DNA of 64,000 nucleotides from the NCBI RefSeq assembly GCF_050563545.1, contig NZ_JBNXUM010000020.1, positions 62,001-126,000 of the forward strand, in the 5' to 3' direction. This DNA is from Falsiroseomonas sp050563545. GTDB lineage: Bacteria > Pseudomonadota > Alphaproteobacteria > Acetobacterales > Acetobacteraceae. Shown here piece after piece: positions 35,451-44,296 of this stretch. The notes under the pieces were generated by a model, which did no database searches, was not told the DNA's origin, and saw only the letters and a list, made by a program, of their open reading frames with translations. Position 1 is the stretch's first letter. Each line of letters begins with the position of its first letter. Made by a program: the position numbers and the translations under genes.

Positions 35451-35953
35451 CGCCGCGCCTCCAACTGCTCGATCCGGTCCACCATGCGCCTGAGCAGCTC
35501 CGTCATCTCGCGCAGCTGCTGCTCGCGCAGCAGGTCCATCTTCTCGTGCAGCAGCGCGATCTCGGCCTCGGCGCGGATGTTGACCTGGTAGTCCGCCACC
35601 GCGCGGCCGCGGTCGAGGTCGGCCTGCCGGTTCTGGCTCATCATGATGATCGGCGCGGCATAGGCGGCCTGGAAGGACAGCACGAGGTTCAGCAGGATGA
35701 AGGGGTAGGGGTCCCAGGCATTGCCGCCGGAGACCACGTTCGCCGCGACCCAGGCCGCCAGCACGCCAGATTGCAGTGCGATGAAGCGCCACGACCCCAT
35801 CGTCGCCGCCACCGCATCGGCCGCCCGGTCGCCGAGCGGCTTCTCGTGCGGCGCCGGCGGCCAGTTGCCGCGGCGCTTCTTCGCCGTCGCGATGACGCGG
35901 CGGACATGGTCTGGGCGGCTCGGGGGCTCGTGCGGGGCGGCGCGGCTGTTCAT
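35447..35953 (-). CDS. DUF1003 family membrane protein
   Basis: The 168-residue protein shows the DUF1003 core: two membrane helices (WRFIALQSGVLAAWVAANVV and PYPFILLNLVLSFQAAYAAPIIMMSQNRQ) followed by the conserved RGRAVADYQVNIRAEAEI segment. A C-terminal coiled coil follows (LHEKMDLLREQQLREMTELL). Function of the family is unknown. Its stop overlaps the start of the 53-residue membrane protein gene. Confidence 0.9.
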   Translation of the reverse strand: MNSRAAPHEPPSRPDHVRRVIATAKKRRGNWPPAPHEKPLGDRAADAVAATMGSWRFIALQSGVLAAWVAANVVSGGNAWDPYPFILLNLVLSFQAAYAAPIIMMSQNRQADLDRGRAVADYQVNIRAEAEIALLHEKMDLLREQQLREMTELLRRMVDRIEQLEARR

Positions 35954-35960
35954 GCGCCGA

Positions 35961-36019
35961 GCCTAAGGCATCGAGCCTTATCTGTGGATCAGGCGCGATG
36001 CCTCAGGCTGTTGTCCACA
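35961..36019. repeat. Imperfect inverted repeat with two DnaA-box-like 9-mers
   Basis: GCCTAAGGCATCG (35961-35973) pairs with CGATGCCTCAGGC (35996-36008) at 12 of 13 positions. TGTGGATCA (35983-35991) and TTGTCCACA (36011-36019), in opposite orientation, each differ from the DnaA box by one base. The element lies upstream of the DUF1003 gene. Two near-matches are not enough to call an origin. Confidence 0.4.
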
Positions 36020-36107
36020 AAGCGGATTCACGCCTTCAGGCGATCCCGCCTTTCGGCGATCTGCTTCGGCGAGCCAGCCTGTCGGCGCGCTTGCCTTGCC
36101 CATTCCG

Positions 36108-36860
36108 TCAATGGCTGAAGCGCCGCGTCCCGCCGTCCACGTGGATCACCTGCCCGGTGATGTAGCGGGCGCGCGGCGAGCAGAGGAAGGCGACCAGCAC
36201 GGCCAGGTCCTCGGGCTCCCCGATATAGCCGACCGGGACTTCCTTCTCGACCCAGGCGCGGCGGGCTTCCTCGGTCGGCATGATGCGGGTGTCGATCTGC
36301 TCGGAATGGATGCGGCCGGGGGGGATGGAGTTGATGGTGATGCCGTCGCGCCCGACCACGCGCGACAGCGCCTTGGCCCAGATATGCACCGCCCCGTTCG
36401 GCGCGCTGGCGGCGTTGATATTGTGCGGCTCGTCCTGGCCGGTCAGGTTGATCACCCGGCCGAACTGCCGCGCCTGCATGACGGGGATGAAGGCGTGGGT
36501 GAAGCGCCGCGCCGCGTGGAAGTTCAGCTCCATGCTGTCCATCCAGACATCCTCGGGCCCGAGATCGGCCTGCGGGCGCGACCCGCCGGCATTGTTGACC
36601 AGGATGTCGAGCCCGCCGAAGCGCGCCGTCACCGCGTCCCGCGTGCGCTCCGCCGCGCCCGCCGCGGTGATGTCCTCCACGATCACCAGCGGCTCGGCCG
36701 AGGCCGGCAGCTCTGCCGCGAGCTCGTCCAGCAGGTGCTTCCGCCGCGCCAGGATCGCGACCTTGCAGCCTTCCTCGGCCAGCAGCTTGGCGATGGTCCG
36801 CCCGAGCCCGGCCGAGGCGCCGGTGACGAGGGCGATCCTGCCGGTGAGTTTCAGATCCAT
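36108..36860 (-). CDS. SDR family oxidoreductase with altered catalytic residues
   Basis: A 250-residue short-chain dehydrogenase with the cofactor motif TGASAGLGRTIAK and the NNAG motif (DILVNNAGGS). The catalytic Ser-Tyr-Lys region is unusual: the serine strand reads VINLTGQDEPHN, and the YxxxK motif reads HIWAK, keeping the lysine but replacing the tyrosine by histidine. The end, GQVIHVDGGTRRF, is standard. AAGGAGG lies six bases before the ATG at 36860, preferred over one two codons earlier. It sits downstream of the tct operon, past a terminator. Substrate unknown. Confidence 0.85.
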   Translation of the reverse strand: MDLKLTGRIALVTGASAGLGRTIAKLLAEEGCKVAILARRKHLLDELAAELPASAEPLVIVEDITAAGAAERTRDAVTARFGGLDILVNNAGGSRPQADLGPEDVWMDSMELNFHAARRFTHAFIPVMQARQFGRVINLTGQDEPHNINAASAPNGAVHIWAKALSRVVGRDGITINSIPPGRIHSEQIDTRIMPTEEARRAWVEKEVPVGYIGEPEDLAVLVAFLCSPRARYITGQVIHVDGGTRRFSH

Positions 36861-36899
36861 GGGCATCCTCCTTGGCCGCGGATGATGCGCCCGCCCCCC

Positions 36900-36936
36900 G
36901 CAAAGCAGAAGGGCCGCCCCCTGCGGAGCGGCCCTT
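36900..36936 (-). terminator. Intrinsic terminator after tctA
   Basis: On the minus strand a perfect 9-bp stem pairs AAGGGCCGC with GCGGCCCTT (36909-36917 with 36928-36936), followed by TCTGCTTTG. It lies 26 bases past the tctA stop. It should end the tct transcript before the SDR gene, at least in part. Confidence 0.7.
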
Positions 36937-36962
36937 CCTGGTCGTGTCGATTCGGAGAGCGT

Positions 36963-38471
36963 TCAGCCGCCTTCTGCGAGTGCCGCTTCCTTCTTGCTGC
37001 GCAGGTTCGGCAGCAGCATCGCGCCGAGCGCCAGCGCGCCGATCGCCAGCAGCGACGCCGAGATCGGCCGCTCGATGAAGACGGTGGGATCGCCGCGGCT
37101 CAGCAGCATGGCGCGGCGCAGATGCTCCTCCATCATCGGGCCGAGCACGAAGCCGATCAGCAGCGGCGCCGGCTCCATCTTCAGCTTGGAGCAGAGGTAG
37201 CCGAACAGCCCGAACAGCACGGTGAGGTAGACGTCGAAGACGTTGTTGTTCAGGGAGTACACGCCGATCGCGCAGAAGATCAGGATCGACGGGTACATGT
37301 GGCGATAGGGCACCTCGAGCAGCTTCACCCACATGCCGATCAGCGGCAGGTTGATGACCAGCAGCATCAGGTTGCCGACCCACATGGAGCAGATCAGGCC
37401 CCAGAACAGGTCGGGCTGCGCCTCCACCATGCGTGGGCCGGGCTGGATGCCCTGGATGATCAGCGCGCCGACCATCAGCGCCATGACCGCGTTGGCAGGG
37501 ATGCCGAGGGTGAGCAGCGGGATGAAGCTGGTCTGCGCCGCCGCGTTGTTCGCGGCCTCCGGACCGGCCACGCCCTCGATCGCACCGCTGCCGAATTCGT
37601 GCCGGTACTTCGAGACCTTTCGTTCCAGCATGTAGGAGCCGAAGGCCGCGAGCGCCGCGCCGCCGCCCGGCAGGATGCCGAGGATGGAGCCGATCAGCGT
37701 GCCCCGGATGACCGGCGCGATGGCGCGCTTGGTTTCGGCGCGGGTCAGCCAGAGGCTGTCGACCTTGTTGGTCAGGACCGACCGGCTCTCCGGCCGCTCG
37801 AGGTTCAGGATGATCTCGGCGATGCCGAACATGCCCATCGCCACCGGCACGAAGCCGATGCCGTCGGAGAGTTCGGGGATGCCGAAGGTGAACCGCTGCT
37901 GGCCGGTCTGCACGTCCGTGCCGACCAGGCCGAGCGCGACCCCCAGCACCACCATGCCGATGGACTTGATGACCGAGCCCTGCGCGAGCACGGCCGAGAT
38001 GATCAGGCCGAGCAGCATGAGGGAGAAGTAGTCGGCCGGCCCGAAGGACAGCGCGACCGAGGTCAGCAGCGGACCCGAGGCCGCGACCAGGATGGTCGAG
38101 AAGGTGCCGGCCGCGAAGGACCCGACCGCCGAGATCGTGAGCGCCGCGCCCGCGCGCCCGTTGCGGGCCATCTTGTAGCCCTCGAGCGTGGTGACGACCG
38201 ACGACACCTCGCCCGGCAGGTTGAGAAGGATCGCGGTGGTCGAACCGCCGTACTGCGCGCCGTAGTAGATGCCGGCGAGCATGATGATGGCGGTCGTCGC
38301 CGACATACCGAAGGTGATCGGCAGCAGCAGCGAGATCGTCGCCACCGGGCCGATGCCCGGCAGCACGCCGATGGCGGTGCCGATGAAGGCACCGAGTAGC
38401 GCGAAGAGAAGATTGTCGAAGCTGAGCGCGACACCGAAGCCGTGCATCAGGTTGCCAACGAGGAGCTCCAT
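36963..38471 (-). CDS. tctA: Tripartite tricarboxylate transporter large permease TctA
   Basis: A 502-residue membrane protein with about 12 helices. TctA hallmarks are GVLPGIGPVATISLLLPITF (about residues 37-57), GIYYGAQYGGSTTAILLNLPGE and ILPGGGAALAAFGSYMLE. It is the channel subunit for sodium-coupled citrate or similar acid uptake. GGAGGAAAG precedes its ATG, 19 bases after tctB. With tctB and tctC just upstream it forms a complete transporter in tctC-tctB-tctA order. Confidence 0.95.
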   Translation of the reverse strand: MELLVGNLMHGFGVALSFDNLLFALLGAFIGTAIGVLPGIGPVATISLLLPITFGMSATTAIIMLAGIYYGAQYGGSTTAILLNLPGEVSSVVTTLEGYKMARNGRAGAALTISAVGSFAAGTFSTILVAASGPLLTSVALSFGPADYFSLMLLGLIISAVLAQGSVIKSIGMVVLGVALGLVGTDVQTGQQRFTFGIPELSDGIGFVPVAMGMFGIAEIILNLERPESRSVLTNKVDSLWLTRAETKRAIAPVIRGTLIGSILGILPGGGAALAAFGSYMLERKVSKYRHEFGSGAIEGVAGPEAANNAAAQTSFIPLLTLGIPANAVMALMVGALIIQGIQPGPRMVEAQPDLFWGLICSMWVGNLMLLVINLPLIGMWVKLLEVPYRHMYPSILIFCAIGVYSLNNNVFDVYLTVLFGLFGYLCSKLKMEPAPLLIGFVLGPMMEEHLRRAMLLSRGDPTVFIERPISASLLAIGALALGAMLLPNLRSKKEAALAEGG

Positions 38472-38490
38472 GGTCGTCTTTCCTCCCGCC

Positions 38491-38934
38491 TTAGAAGGAC
38501 GGCCAGATGTTCACCCGGATATCAAGTTCCCGGATGAACACGAACCAGCAGAGTGCGATGAGGAAGATCGTCAGCCCCGCCACGCCGAGCGGACGGTGCG
38601 TCCGGTCGCCGAGCGCGGAGACGACCACCGTCGCGGCGATCGCCAGGAAAAGCCCGCCCTTTTCCAGCAGCAGCGCGAAGACGCAGAGCGAGGCGAGGAT
38701 CAGCACCAGTTCGCGCCAGGCCCAGCGTTCCAGCGGATCCGGGCCGTTGAACATGCCGATTGCCAGGACCAGCACGCCGAGGCCCAGCTGGATCCAGAAC
38801 ACCATCATGGGCATGTAGCCCGGGCCCATGCGGCGGGCCGTGCCCAGCGTGTGGTCCTGGTTCAACCAGAGACCCACCGCCGCGATGATGATCAGGAGCA
38901 GCCCCGACCAGACGTCCTTCGCGTTGATCTTCAT
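38491..38934 (-). CDS. tctB: Tripartite tricarboxylate transporter small permease TctB
   Basis: A 147-residue protein from the ATG at 38934, with four membrane helices (VWSGLLLIIIAAVGLWLNQ ... VAGLTIFLIALCWFVFIREL). The conserved RMGPGYMPMMVFWIQLGLG follows helix 1. It is the small membrane subunit that partners TctA. Confidence 0.9.
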   Translation of the reverse strand: MKINAKDVWSGLLLIIIAAVGLWLNQDHTLGTARRMGPGYMPMMVFWIQLGLGVLVLAIGMFNGPDPLERWAWRELVLILASLCVFALLLEKGGLFLAIAATVVVSALGDRTHRPLGVAGLTIFLIALCWFVFIRELDIRVNIWPSF

Positions 38935-39196
38935 CCCCACCTCATTCCCGCTCCCGGCACGCTGGCCGGAAGTCATCCTTCCCTATGACCCCGGGGGCGC
39001 CCTGCGGCATCCCCGGACCAGAACCGGATCCTTCGGGCGGTCTGGCGCCGCCCCTCGGAACCCTTACCCCGGCACTGTTGGCATTCCTTCGCCTCTCACG
39101 CAATCGAGAGGCGCCGCAACCCGGAACAGGCCAGCCCCGTATCGGTGCCGGCCCGACATCCGGTTGGCCCGCCGGAAGCCCGGCGGAAGGACGCCA

Positions 39197-40171
39197 TCAA
39201 TCCACTGCCGCGCCGGATGCCCGCACCACGGGCGCCCAGCGCTCGACCTCCTCCGCGACGAAGCGCGTGAATCTCTCCGGCGTCATCTCCCCGGGATCGC
39301 CGCCCATCTCCGCGAAGCGGGCCTGCGATTCCGGCGCCGAGACGACCGCCATCGTCTCCCGGTTCAACCTCTCCACCACCGCCGGCGGCATCCCCGCCGG
39401 ACCCGACAGCGCGAACCAGGAGGTGCTGACCAGATCCACGCCCTGCTCGCGAAAGGTGGGCACCTCGGGGAAGGCGGGGTGGCGGCGCTCGCTGCTCATG
39501 GCGATCGCGCGCACGCTGCCCTGCCGGATGTGGCCGGCCGCCGAGGGCAGGCTGTCGGACATCATCGGCACCTGGCCCGCGATGACCGCTGTCATCGCCG
39601 GCCCGGCGCCGCGGAAGGGGACATGGGTGAAGTCGATCCCGACCTGCTGGCCGAAGCGCACGATCAGCAGGTGGTTGGAGGAGCCGGAGCCCGAGGACGC
39701 CATGTCGAGCCCGCCGCGCCGGGCGCGCGCCGCGCTGATCAGGCCCTGCAGGTCGGCGATGCCGCTGTCCCGGTTCACCACCCAGACCGAGGGGTTGGTG
39801 ATCACCATCGCGATGTGGCTGAAGGACCGCACGGGATCGTAGCGCAGGTTGCGATACAGCGCGGGGCTGATGGCGTGGCTGGCGATGTTGCTCATCACCA
39901 GGGTCTGCCCGTCCGGCGCGGCGTCGGCGACCATCTGCGATCCCGTGGTGGCACCGGCGCCCGGCCGGTTCTCCACGATCACCGGCACGCCCAGGCGCTG
40001 CGTCAGCCCGTCGGCCAGGAGGCGCGCCGAAAGGTCCGTGCTGCCGCCCGGCGCGAAGGGGACCACCAGCCGGACCGGCCCGTTCGGGAAGGACTGCGCG
40101 ACGCCCAGCGACGGCGCGGCCAGCACGGCCATGCCCGCGAGCAACCCGCGACGCGTCGTTCCCTCGGACAT
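39197..40171 (-). CDS. tctC: Tripartite tricarboxylate transporter receptor TctC (Bug family)
   Basis: A 324-residue binding protein with signal MSEGTTRRGLLAGMAVLAAP, twin-arginine-like. Bug motifs are FPNGPVRLVVPFAPGGSTDL, VIVENRPGAGATTG and HVPFRGAGPAMTAVIAGQV. The gene lies 262 bases upstream of tctB on the same strand; that gap holds no gene. It should be the receptor for the TctAB permease. The bound acid cannot be told. Confidence 0.92.
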   Translation of the reverse strand: MSEGTTRRGLLAGMAVLAAPSLGVAQSFPNGPVRLVVPFAPGGSTDLSARLLADGLTQRLGVPVIVENRPGAGATTGSQMVADAAPDGQTLVMSNIASHAISPALYRNLRYDPVRSFSHIAMVITNPSVWVVNRDSGIADLQGLISAARARRGGLDMASSGSGSSNHLLIVRFGQQVGIDFTHVPFRGAGPAMTAVIAGQVPMMSDSLPSAAGHIRQGSVRAIAMSSERRHPAFPEVPTFREQGVDLVSTSWFALSGPAGMPPAVVERLNRETMAVVSAPESQARFAEMGGDPGEMTPERFTRFVAEEVERWAPVVRASGAAVD

Positions 40172-40403
40172 TCGGCCTCCCTGCTTCTTGGTTCGGCTAT
40201 TGCACGCGATTACAGCGCCCTGCAAGGCGCCTGCCTTGCCATGGCCGCATCTTCACCCAAGGATGCGACGCATCTGCGTGATGTCTTGCGAAGCGCGAAG
40301 GCGGCCCGCACCGCGGGCCGAGGCCGCGAACGCGGCCCGCCGCCAATGCGGCGAGCCAACCGCGCGGCGGCGCGCGCCGGCGCCTGAGGACAAGGAAACC
40401 ATC

Positions 40404-41582
40404 GTGACCATTCCGAACGACCCTACACGCCAGATCCGCGAGGCCGCCGCCGCCATCGCACCGCACCTCGTCGCGATGCGCCGCGACATCCACGCCCATC
40501 CCGAACTCGCCTTCGAGGAAACACGCACCGCGGGCATTGTCGCGGCCGAACTCGCGCGTCTCGGGATCGGGCACCGCACGCAGGTCGGGCGCACCGGCGT
40601 GCTCGGCGTCATCGAGGGCGGGCGGCCCGGCCCGACGCTCGCTATCCGAGCGGACATGGATGCGCTACCGATCCACGAGGAGACCGGCCTGCCCTTCGCG
40701 AGCCAGGTGGCCGGCAAGATGCACGCCTGCGGGCACGACATCCACACCGTCACGCTACTCGGCACCGCGGCGCTGCTGAAGGAGATGGCGCCGAAGCTTG
40801 CCGGGCGCGTCGTGCTGGTCTTCCAGCCCGCCGAGGAGATCCTGGAGGGCGCGGCCGCGATGATCGCCGACGGCGCGGCGGAAGGGATCGACATGGCGCT
40901 CGGCTTCCACAACCACCCCGAGATGCCGGTCGGCCGCTTCGGTTTTGCGCGCGGCGCGTGCCTGGCTGCGGCCGACCGCTTCGACCTGCATGTCCGGGGC
41001 AAGTCCGGGCATGCCGCGCACCCCTACGCCGCGGTGGATCCGATCGTCGCCGCGTCGTCCTTCGTGTCGCAGGTGCAGACGGTCGTCAGCCGCGAGATCA
41101 GGCCGCTGCATCCCGCTGTCGTCACCATCGGCATGTTCCAGGCCGGCATGACCTACAACATCATCCCCGAGCGCGTGCACCTCAGGGGCAGCGTGCGCAC
41201 GCTGCACGACGACGCGCGGGACACCGCGGAAGCCGCGATCCGGCGGCTTGTTGAAGGGCTGGAGAGGGGGATGCGCGTGCGCTGCGAGATGGACTACCAG
41301 CGCAAGGTCCCGCCGCTGATGAACGACGACCGCGTGCTGGAGCCGACCATGGCGGCGGTCCGCGCGCAGTTTGGCGATGTCGTGGAGGAAGGCGAGGCGA
41401 GCATGGGCAGCGAGGACTTTTCGGAGTTCGCGGCCCGCGCGCCTTCCTTCCAGCTGCGCATCGGCTCCGGCGCCCCGGGCCGCGACGACCGCCTGCACAA
41501 CGACCGCTACCAGCCGGACGAGCGCTGCATCGAACTCGGGGTGCAGGCGCTGAGCCGGGCAGCACTGGAGTTGCTGGCGTAG
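40404..41582 (+). CDS. M20 family amidohydrolase (hippurate hydrolase/HipO-like)
   Basis: A 392-residue metallo-amidohydrolase with intact motifs: RRDIHAHPELAFEE, IRADMDALPIHEETG, MHACGHDIHTV (metal-binding), VFQPAEEILEGAAAMI (catalytic glutamate) and SMGSEDFSEFA. Such enzymes cleave N-acyl amino acids or aryl amides in the cytoplasm. The GTG at 40404 follows AAGGA. Divergent from tctC across ~230 bases, so it may process what the Tct system imports. In contrast to the M20 protein at 11929-13239, its active site is complete. Confidence 0.92.
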   Translation: MTIPNDPTRQIREAAAAIAPHLVAMRRDIHAHPELAFEETRTAGIVAAELARLGIGHRTQVGRTGVLGVIEGGRPGPTLAIRADMDALPIHEETGLPFASQVAGKMHACGHDIHTVTLLGTAALLKEMAPKLAGRVVLVFQPAEEILEGAAAMIADGAAEGIDMALGFHNHPEMPVGRFGFARGACLAAADRFDLHVRGKSGHAAHPYAAVDPIVAASSFVSQVQTVVSREIRPLHPAVVTIGMFQAGMTYNIIPERVHLRGSVRTLHDDARDTAEAAIRRLVEGLERGMRVRCEMDYQRKVPPLMNDDRVLEPTMAAVRAQFGDVVEEGEASMGSEDFSEFAARAPSFQLRIGSGAPGRDDRLHNDRYQPDERCIELGVQALSRAALELLA

Positions 41583-41634
41583 GCCGGCGGCGTAGAGTGT
41601 AGGCGCAGAGCACCACCTCCCCCGCTCAGCGCCT

Positions 41635-41776
41635 CCCTCCCCCGCAAGCGGGGGAGGGATGGGGTGGGGGTGCGGAATTCAGCGTCGCGCCGACCAGATC
41701 AGCGATGCGTCGGACGATCAGCGGCGCACTGCACAAAGCACCCCCACCCTGACCCTCCCCCGCGAGCGGGGGAGGG
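41635..41776. repeat. G/C-rich palindromic intergenic element, copy 2 (most regular)
   Basis: Two perfect 11-bp hairpins, CCCTCCCCCGC with GCGGGGGAGGG, lie at 41635-41658 (loop AA) and 41753-41776 (loop GA). Between them GGGTGGGGGTGC (41662-41673) and GCACCCCCACCC (41738-41749) pair perfectly, so the whole element can fold into one branched structure. It fills the gap between the M20 gene and the ketopantoate reductase gene. Confidence 0.8.
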
Positions 41777-41819
41777 AAACAGATGGGCGGGGGAGTGAAC
41801 CCCGGCGAGGAACTCCCCC

Positions 41820-42803
41820 ATGAAGATCACCGTCTACGGCGCCGGCGCCATCGGCGGCCATCTCGCCGCCCGCCTCGCGCTCGGCGGCGCCGATGTCTCC
41901 ATCGTCGCGCGCGGCGCGCATCTCGACGCGATCCGCGCGAACGGCCTGACCGTCCATACCCCCGACGGAACCCACCACTCCCGCCCGCGCGCCTCCGACG
42001 ACCCCGCCGATCTCGGGCCGCAGGACGCGGTGATCGTCACCGTGAAATCCCCGGCACTCCCCTCGGTCGCCGCCGGCATCGCGCCGCTGCTGCGTGCCGA
42101 CACGCCCGTCGTCTTCGTCATGAACGGCATCCCCTGGTGGTATTTCGACCACGAGGGCGGCCCGCATGACGGCCGCCGCCTGCCCGAGGCCGATCCCGGC
42201 GACGCGCTGCGCAACGCCATCGGCATCGATCGCACCATCGGCGGCGTCGTCTATTCCGCCGTCACCGTCACCGCGCCCGGCGTGGTGAAGTCCGAGCATT
42301 CCAACATCCGCCTCTTCCTCGGCGAGCCCGATGGCCGCGTCAGCGAGCGCGCCAAGGGCATCGCCGCCATCGTCGAGGCCGGCGGCATGACTTGCCCCGT
42401 CACCCCCGACATCCGCACCGAGGTCTGGTCCAAGCTCGTCGCCAACCTCGCCGGCGGGCCCTTCGCCGTGGTCACCAGGCTCGGCGTGCGCGACACCTTC
42501 GCCGATCCCGTGGTGGCCCAGGCCTGCCTGCAGTGCGCGGAGGAAGCGCGCGCCATCGCCGCCGCCCTCGGGCGCCCGCTGCCGCCCTCGGCGGCGCAGC
42601 GCGTGGTCTCCAACACCATGGTGCACAAGCCCTCCATCCTGCAGGACCTGCTTCTGGGGCGGCCGATGGAGATCGACACGCTCTTCACCCTGCCGCTGGC
42701 GCTCGCGCGGCTGGCGGGGGTGGAGACGCCGCGGCTCGACCTGATGGTGGCGCTCGCGAAGCAAGCCGCGCGCGCCGAAGGGCTCTACCCGCCGATCGGG
42801 TAG
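41820..42803 (+). CDS. Ketopantoate reductase family protein (PanE/ApbA-like)
   Basis: 327 residues. The N-terminal NADP-binding motif ITVYGAGAIGGHLAARLALGG is followed by VIVTVKSPALP. The catalytic lysine is visible in TEVWSKLVANLAGGP (~residue 203), and the C-terminal helical domain is complete. The family reduces 2-dehydropantoate in coenzyme A synthesis, but many paralogues act on other 2-oxo acids. GAGGAACTC precedes the ATG. It overlaps the convergent 149-residue gene by 19 bases. Confidence 0.87.
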   Translation: MKITVYGAGAIGGHLAARLALGGADVSIVARGAHLDAIRANGLTVHTPDGTHHSRPRASDDPADLGPQDAVIVTVKSPALPSVAAGIAPLLRADTPVVFVMNGIPWWYFDHEGGPHDGRRLPEADPGDALRNAIGIDRTIGGVVYSAVTVTAPGVVKSEHSNIRLFLGEPDGRVSERAKGIAAIVEAGGMTCPVTPDIRTEVWSKLVANLAGGPFAVVTRLGVRDTFADPVVAQACLQCAEEARAIAAALGRPLPPSAAQRVVSNTMVHKPSILQDLLLGRPMEIDTLFTLPLALARLAGVETPRLDLMVALAKQAARAEGLYPPIG

Positions 42804-43234
42804 GGCGGGGGCGCCAGGTCGGGTTCCACCCAGCCTCGCCGCGCCGCGACGGAGAACAGCACCGCGTCCGACCAGGAGTGCGCGAGCCACCGCTTGCCCG
42901 CGCCGACGACGCCGCCATCGAGCAGCGCGTTGACGCGCGCATGCCCGGGAAGGGTCGCGTCGTCTTTCGACAGCGCGTCGCGGATCGCGGCGAGGAAGGC
43001 GCGCGTGATGGTCTCGTGGTAGCCGCGCGTGTCGCTGTTCGGCACGCCATGGCTGTCGTTGAGCCGCATGATCAGCCGGCGCAGGTCGCGCTCCGGCACA
43101 ATGTCGGGGCGCAGCAGGATCAGCGCCGCGGTCGCGGCGACATGCCCCTCATGCGTCCAGCGGTCCTTCGGCAGCGTCGCCTCCAGCAGGCCGCGCAGAT
43201 GCGCCTGCAGCGCGGCATCGTCGGCGAACCTCAT
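42785..43234 (-). CDS. Hypothetical protein with conserved histidine motifs
   Basis: A 149-residue soluble protein I do not recognise as a named family. Notable motifs are WTHEGHVAATAALILLRPD and RLNDSHGVPNSDTRGYHETITR, which place several histidines and acidic residues as in a small metal- or ligand-binding helical protein. Its ATG overlaps the stop of the DUF429 gene (ATGA), so the two are cotranslated and may act together. The coupling makes a real gene likely. Confidence 0.65.
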   Translation of the reverse strand: MRFADDAALQAHLRGLLEATLPKDRWTHEGHVAATAALILLRPDIVPERDLRRLIMRLNDSHGVPNSDTRGYHETITRAFLAAIRDALSKDDATLPGHARVNALLDGGVVGAGKRWLAHSWSDAVLFSVAARRGWVEPDLAPPPYPIGG

Positions 43235-44169
43235 GCGGCCCTCGGCATCTCGTCCTGGCCGAGCACCCAGCCTTCCCAGCGGCGGATCCAGGGATCGTCC
43301 GGGATGTGGTCGGCCCGTGAGCCGTCCAGCACCGCGACCAGGCAGAGCAGGCCGAGCACGCAGTCCAGCCGGTCCTCGCCCGCGGCATCGGCGCCGAAGC
43401 CGTCCTCGATCGTGGCGGCCAGCGCGGCGGAGGGCGCGACGCGCAGCCGCGCCATCGCGGCGCGGAGCGGATCCGCCAGCGCAATCCGCGGCGCCTGCGC
43501 GCGCTTGCTGCCCGAAAGCCGCAGGCCGAGCTGGCGCAGCGCCTCGGCGGGATAGACCTCCGCCAGCACCGCCCGCCCGGGCGCCAGCAGCCCGTGTATC
43601 CCGCCGGCGAAGGGCCAGAGCGCCACCGGTGCGCCCCTCGCCAGCCCGGGTGCCAGCCAGTCCCGCCAGGCCGCGATCGCCGCCTTGCCCGACTGGTTGG
43701 CGCCCAGCGTCCAGAACACCGGCGCGCCCGCCGGCCGGCTCGCCGTCGCGCGGTCGCAGAGCCGCGACAGCCCCATCGGCCCATCGAGCCCAAGCGCCGC
43801 GGCATGCGCCGCCCGCGTCATCCCCTTTACGCCCCGCGCGGGATAGAAGGGCCTGGCCGGCGAGACCGTCGCGAGGGTCGGGCTGACCTCGAAGAAGCCG
43901 GGATCGCGTGCCAGCCCGGCGAGCAGCGCGGGAAAGCCGGGCTCGGCCCGCCCGGCCGCCCAGCCCCGCGGCACGCCGAGCGGCAGGTCGAGCCCGAGCG
44001 CCACCGGCACGCCATCGGCCATCAGCCAGGGCAGCAGCGCGCCGGTGTCGCCGACCAGCCGCGGCGCCTCCGCCCGCCAGCCCCGCGCGCCGCGCCGCGC
44101 CACCGCGATCCAGCGCTTGCGCGGGTCGAGGCTCCAATCCGCATGCGCCGCGATCATCCCGTCCATCAT
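43231..44169 (-). CDS. DUF429 family protein (predicted RNase H-like nuclease)
   Basis: About 312 residues. The DUF429/RNase H-like pattern of spaced acidic residues is visible: HADWSLDPRKRWIAVARR near the N-terminus, ALGLDLPLGVP (~residue 60), VYPAEALRQLGL (~210) and GEDRLDCVLGLLCLV (~270). Such proteins are predicted nucleases of unknown role. Several ATGs lie close together (44169, 44166, 44157); a purine-rich stretch just before favours the first. Coupled by ATGA to the 149-residue gene. Divergent from the cytochrome b561 gene. Confidence 0.78.
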   Translation of the reverse strand: MMDGMIAAHADWSLDPRKRWIAVARRGARGWRAEAPRLVGDTGALLPWLMADGVPVALGLDLPLGVPRGWAAGRAEPGFPALLAGLARDPGFFEVSPTLATVSPARPFYPARGVKGMTRAAHAAALGLDGPMGLSRLCDRATASRPAGAPVFWTLGANQSGKAAIAAWRDWLAPGLARGAPVALWPFAGGIHGLLAPGRAVLAEVYPAEALRQLGLRLSGSKRAQAPRIALADPLRAAMARLRVAPSAALAATIEDGFGADAAGEDRLDCVLGLLCLVAVLDGSRADHIPDDPWIRRWEGWVLGQDEMPRAA

Positions 44170-44296
44170 TCCCCCCTGGCCCGCCGCACTCGCGTCGTCG
44201 TCGCCCTCATCCGGCCCGCCCCTCGTCAGGCCCGGTTTCGCTTCCACTTCCACCCGGGCGTCATGGCATAGTGCAAGGCCGCACCGGAGGGACAGC

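Noticed and set aside
35961..36019. Replication origin
   Set aside because: Only two imperfect DnaA-box-like sites, no A+T-rich unwinding region, no dnaA or dnaN nearby.
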